Assembly (NCBI GenBank): GCA_023393485.1
Contig: JAEWLD010000078.1
Coordinates: 1-15,062, forward strand
Reading direction: 5' to 3'
Length of the DNA: 15,062 bases
Origin: Bacteroidota bacterium
Lineage (GTDB): Bacteria > Bacteroidota > Bacteroidia > Flavobacteriales > Flavobacteriaceae
Position 1 is the first letter of the stretch. Every line of letters starts with the position of its first letter. The translations under genes were made by a program, and so were the position numbers. Shown here piece after piece: positions 13,080 through 15,062 of this stretch. The notes under the pieces were generated by a model. That model saw nothing but the letters and a program-made list of their open reading frames with translations, was not told the DNA's origin and did not search any database.

Positions 13080-14150
13080 TTGATCAAGAAAACTCCGTTT
13101 CTGCTTTTACTCTTTGTCTGTTCGCTTGCCAGCGCTCAGGCCGTCCGCAAATATTCCAACGAATTCATGAACATCGGGGTCGACGCTGCCGCACTGGGCA
13201 TGTCAAACGCCGTCGTTGCTTCTACAGGTGATGTGAATTCGGGTTATTGGAATCCTGCCGGCATTTTAAAAGTTGAAGACAAGCAGGTTGCGCTCATGCA
13301 CGCGAGTTATTTCGCCAACATCGCCCAATACGATTATGCGGCCTTCGCGATGCCGATCGACAGCGAAAGTGCCTGGGGCGTTTCATTGATCCGGTTTGGC
13401 GTTGACGACATTTTGAATACGACACAGCTCATTGACGATCAGGGCAACATCGATTACAATCGAATCAGCTTGTTTTCAACTGCTGATTACGCCGCGACTT
13501 TTTCATATGCGCGACGGCTCAAAATCGAAGGCTTGCAATATGGCGTGAATGCAAAAATTATTCGCCGCATTATCGGAAAATTCGCCAATTCATGGGGATT
13601 TGGTTTCGATGTCGGCCTGCAATTTGACCGCAATGACTGGCACTTCGGAGTGATGCTCCGCGATATCACGACGACCTACAACATCTGGAACATAGACGAA
13701 GAAGAATTTGCGACGATTTCTGAAGCCGTCGAAGGACAAAACCAGGAACTGCCTGAAAGCTCAGAAATCACGCTTCCGAAAGCCCAAATCGGCATCAGCA
13801 AAAAGTTTGAATTCCACAATGACATGAGCTTGCTCGCCGCCACGAATCTCAACATGCGCTTTGAACAAACCAACGATATCATTTCCACAAGCGCTGTATC
13901 TATTGATCCGGCGGTTGGGCTCGAATGGGGTTACACCGATTTGGTTTTTGTACGCGCCGGCGTTGGTAATTTCCAGAATGTGGAACAGCTTGATGGTACG
14001 ACCAAAGTCGGTTTCCAGCCGAACATCGGGCTCGGATTCAAATATAAAGGCATTCAGGTTGACTATGCATTGACCGACCTCGGCGACCAAAGTGCCGCAC
14101 TTTATTCAAATATTTTTTCGCTTAAGGTTGATTTGGGTATCTTTAGATAA
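13080..14150 (+). CDS. porV2: PorV/PorQ-family outer-membrane protein, putative type IX secretion PorV2
   Basis: The 356-residue product (from TTG 13080) begins with a signal peptide MIKKTPFLLLLFVCSLASAQ. The mature start VRKYSNEFMNIGVDAAALGM, with SNAVVASTGDVNSGYWNPAG, is the hallmark of the PorV/PorQ family, FadL-like outer-membrane barrels. PorV itself shuttles cargo in the type IX secretion system; the paralogue called PorV2 has a presumed related role that is not proven. The rest alternates short amphipathic strands, consistent with a barrel, ending in a terminal strand with an aromatic-aliphatic pattern (IFSLKVDLGIFR). No ATG is available near the start. TTG at 13080 gives a proper signal peptide, whereas TTG at 13047 lies in the promoter box. 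The stop overlaps the next gene's start (TAATG). Confidence 0.88.
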   Translation: MIKKTPFLLLLFVCSLASAQAVRKYSNEFMNIGVDAAALGMSNAVVASTGDVNSGYWNPAGILKVEDKQVALMHASYFANIAQYDYAAFAMPIDSESAWGVSLIRFGVDDILNTTQLIDDQGNIDYNRISLFSTADYAATFSYARRLKIEGLQYGVNAKIIRRIIGKFANSWGFGFDVGLQFDRNDWHFGVMLRDITTTYNIWNIDEEEFATISEAVEGQNQELPESSEITLPKAQIGISKKFEFHNDMSLLAATNLNMRFEQTNDIISTSAVSIDPAVGLEWGYTDLVFVRAGVGNFQNVEQLDGTTKVGFQPNIGLGFKYKGIQVDYALTDLGDQSAALYSNIFSLKVDLGIFR

Positions 14151-14602
14151 TGGATTTCATCAAATCGCTTTTCAACAGTAAAAAAATCGAATGCCCGCGC
14201 TGTCTTGGCAAAGGCGAAGTCGACGAAAAAGACTTGCGCCGGCTTGGGCGCGAATTGTTTTGGGGAACCGGACCGTGCGCGTACTGCAACGGCGTTGGAT
14301 TGGTGCCGTCTGAAATGCCGTCGGTGGTCGATCCGGCGATGAGCTATCTCACATCGGATTTATCACAGGCCGAACGAAGCCTGTTGATTCGCGGCAACGC
14401 CGAGGCACTGGCCCGCGCCGAAGATCACGACATCGAAACCAACCAGTTCATCAGCGAAGTCCGTTATCTGCATTTTACCGGAGAAATGGAAGCCGAAAAA
14501 ATTGCCGCTTTTTACACGATGTTCAGTGACGATAATTCGCAGGAACGCTACCAATTGCTGGAATACATCAAGAAAATCATCGCGCATTACAAAAGGTTAT
14601 AA
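14150..14602 (+). CDS. Small protein with a DnaJ-like four-cysteine zinc motif
   Basis: The 150-residue product is cytoplasmic. Two CxxCxGxG repeats, CPRCLGKGEV (Cys15, Cys18) and CAYCNGVGLV (Cys43, Cys46), match half of the DnaJ zinc-binding region and would bind one zinc ion. No J-domain is present. The rest is helical and acidic, with a C-terminal part (about residues 75-150) rich in Glu and Lys that I cannot assign. DnaJ cysteine-rich modules bind unfolded protein, so a chaperone or adaptor role is possible but unproven. The ATG overlaps the porV2 stop by one base, and the gene's own TAA directly abuts the next ATG (TAAATG), so it sits as the middle member of a tightly coupled three-gene unit. 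Confidence 0.8.
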   Translation: MDFIKSLFNSKKIECPRCLGKGEVDEKDLRRLGRELFWGTGPCAYCNGVGLVPSEMPSVVDPAMSYLTSDLSQAERSLLIRGNAEALARAEDHDIETNQFISEVRYLHFTGEMEAEKIAAFYTMFSDDNSQERYQLLEYIKKIIAHYKRL

Positions 14603-15062
14603 ATGCAGAAACTCAAAATTTCAATCCTGTTTTTTTTCGTATCGGTGGTGGCAATCGGCCAATCAGTGCCGCTATCCGAAAAAGCAAAAGTCAGCGTTTT
14701 GACTTGTGGCGCGAGCCCTGAAATTTATGCGTTGTTTGGCCATACGGCAATCCGGATCAGTGATCCTGAGCGCGGCATCGACATCGTCTACAACTATGGC
14801 GCGTTTGATTTTTCGACCCCGAATTTTGCGCTGCGTTTCGTAAAAGGCGACATGCAGTATTTTGTCACGGCAGGCAGTTTCCTTGACTTTATTGCCCAAT
14901 ACGATTATGAAAAACGGTCGGTTTCCGAGCAAGTCCTCGATATTCCGCAACAGAAAAAACAACAATTGTTTGAAGAGCTGAATTCTGTTTTGTTTTCCGA
15001 TGCCAGATTTTATACCTATAAGTTCATCGATCGAAATTGCACGAACATGGCGATGGCTGTGC
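14603..15062 (+). CDS. DUF4105 / Lnb N-terminal periplasmic domain protein (3' end outside window)
   Basis: About 153 codons are visible before the window ends. A signal peptide (MQKLKISILFFFVSVVAIGQ) precedes a domain with the DUF4105/Lnb_N signatures LTCGASPEIYALFGHTAIRI, YNYGAFDFSTPNFALRFVKG and YKFIDRNCTNM. The invariant His in FGHTA and Cys in NCT are present; they resemble a His/Cys catalytic arrangement of papain-like type, although the activity of Bacteroidota members is not established as far as I know. Full-length relatives carry several transmembrane helices after this domain, which would lie beyond the edge. The start codon follows the stop of the preceding gene with no gap, implying one transcript with porV2 and the zinc-motif protein. 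Confidence 0.88.
   Translation, partial: MQKLKISILFFFVSVVAIGQSVPLSEKAKVSVLTCGASPEIYALFGHTAIRISDPERGIDIVYNYGAFDFSTPNFALRFVKGDMQYFVTAGSFLDFIAQYDYEKRSVSEQVLDIPQQKKQQLFEELNSVLFSDARFYTYKFIDRNCTNMAMAV

Overview
The window looks like an ordinary chromosomal stretch from a member of the Bacteroidota, most likely a Flavobacteriaceae (Flavobacterium-like) species. Four things suggest this. Upstream regions carry the Bacteroidota -7 promoter box TAnnTTTG and lack Shine-Dalgarno sequences. A PorV-type type IX secretion protein and a DUF4105/Lnb_N protein are present. The order recQ / kpsF-tatC-AhpD-like-lptB looks flavobacterial. The gap at 3.9-4.2 kb holds a structured repeat of a kind I associate with Flavobacterium. 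No rRNA, tRNA, CRISPR array, phage or transposase gene was seen. All family assignments come from reading the translated sequence, without database searches.

Layout. 1-226: the 3' end of msrA. 227-621: a gap with no convincing gene. 622-987: a small exported cupin, closed by a clear intrinsic terminator (1017-1047). 1070-2272: an exported protein with three rhodanese domains, only the first with the catalytic cysteine. It converges, with a 7-bp overlap, on a reverse-strand COG2509-like FAD oxidoreductase (2266-3828). 3829-4206: a repeat-rich gap with a structured element whose variable arm is expanded by tandem repeats. Next come an exported DUF2891 protein (reverse) and a divergent 80-residue protein of unknown function. 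5590-5761: a gap bounded by inverted heptamer arrays. Then recQ (reverse).

The next block is kpsF-tatC-AhpD-like-lptB on the forward strand. kpsF, tatC and the AhpD-like gene overlap by a few bases; lptB starts 110 bp later with GTG. KpsF feeds Kdo synthesis, LptB powers LPS export and TatC exports folded proteins, so the theme is envelope biogenesis. Behind lptB lies a decayed small membrane-protein gene, then a convergent reverse pair, pssA followed by a membrane-anchored GH25 lysozyme. The final block (forward) is porV2, a four-cysteine zinc-ribbon-like protein and a DUF4105/Lnb_N protein that runs off the window; their start and stop codons overlap or abut.

I do not see a new multi-gene defence or biosynthetic system. 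The signals most worth a second look are at the DNA level. Four-copy ATTRAYA heptamer arrays begin at the stop codons of three unrelated genes. TAnnTTTG boxes end four to five bases before ATG at three genes, implying leaderless mRNAs. The structured element is expanded and supplies the stop codon of DUF2891. At the protein level, RecQ has lost its RQC zinc cysteines, and there is a translationally coupled porV2 / zinc-ribbon / DUF4105 cluster.
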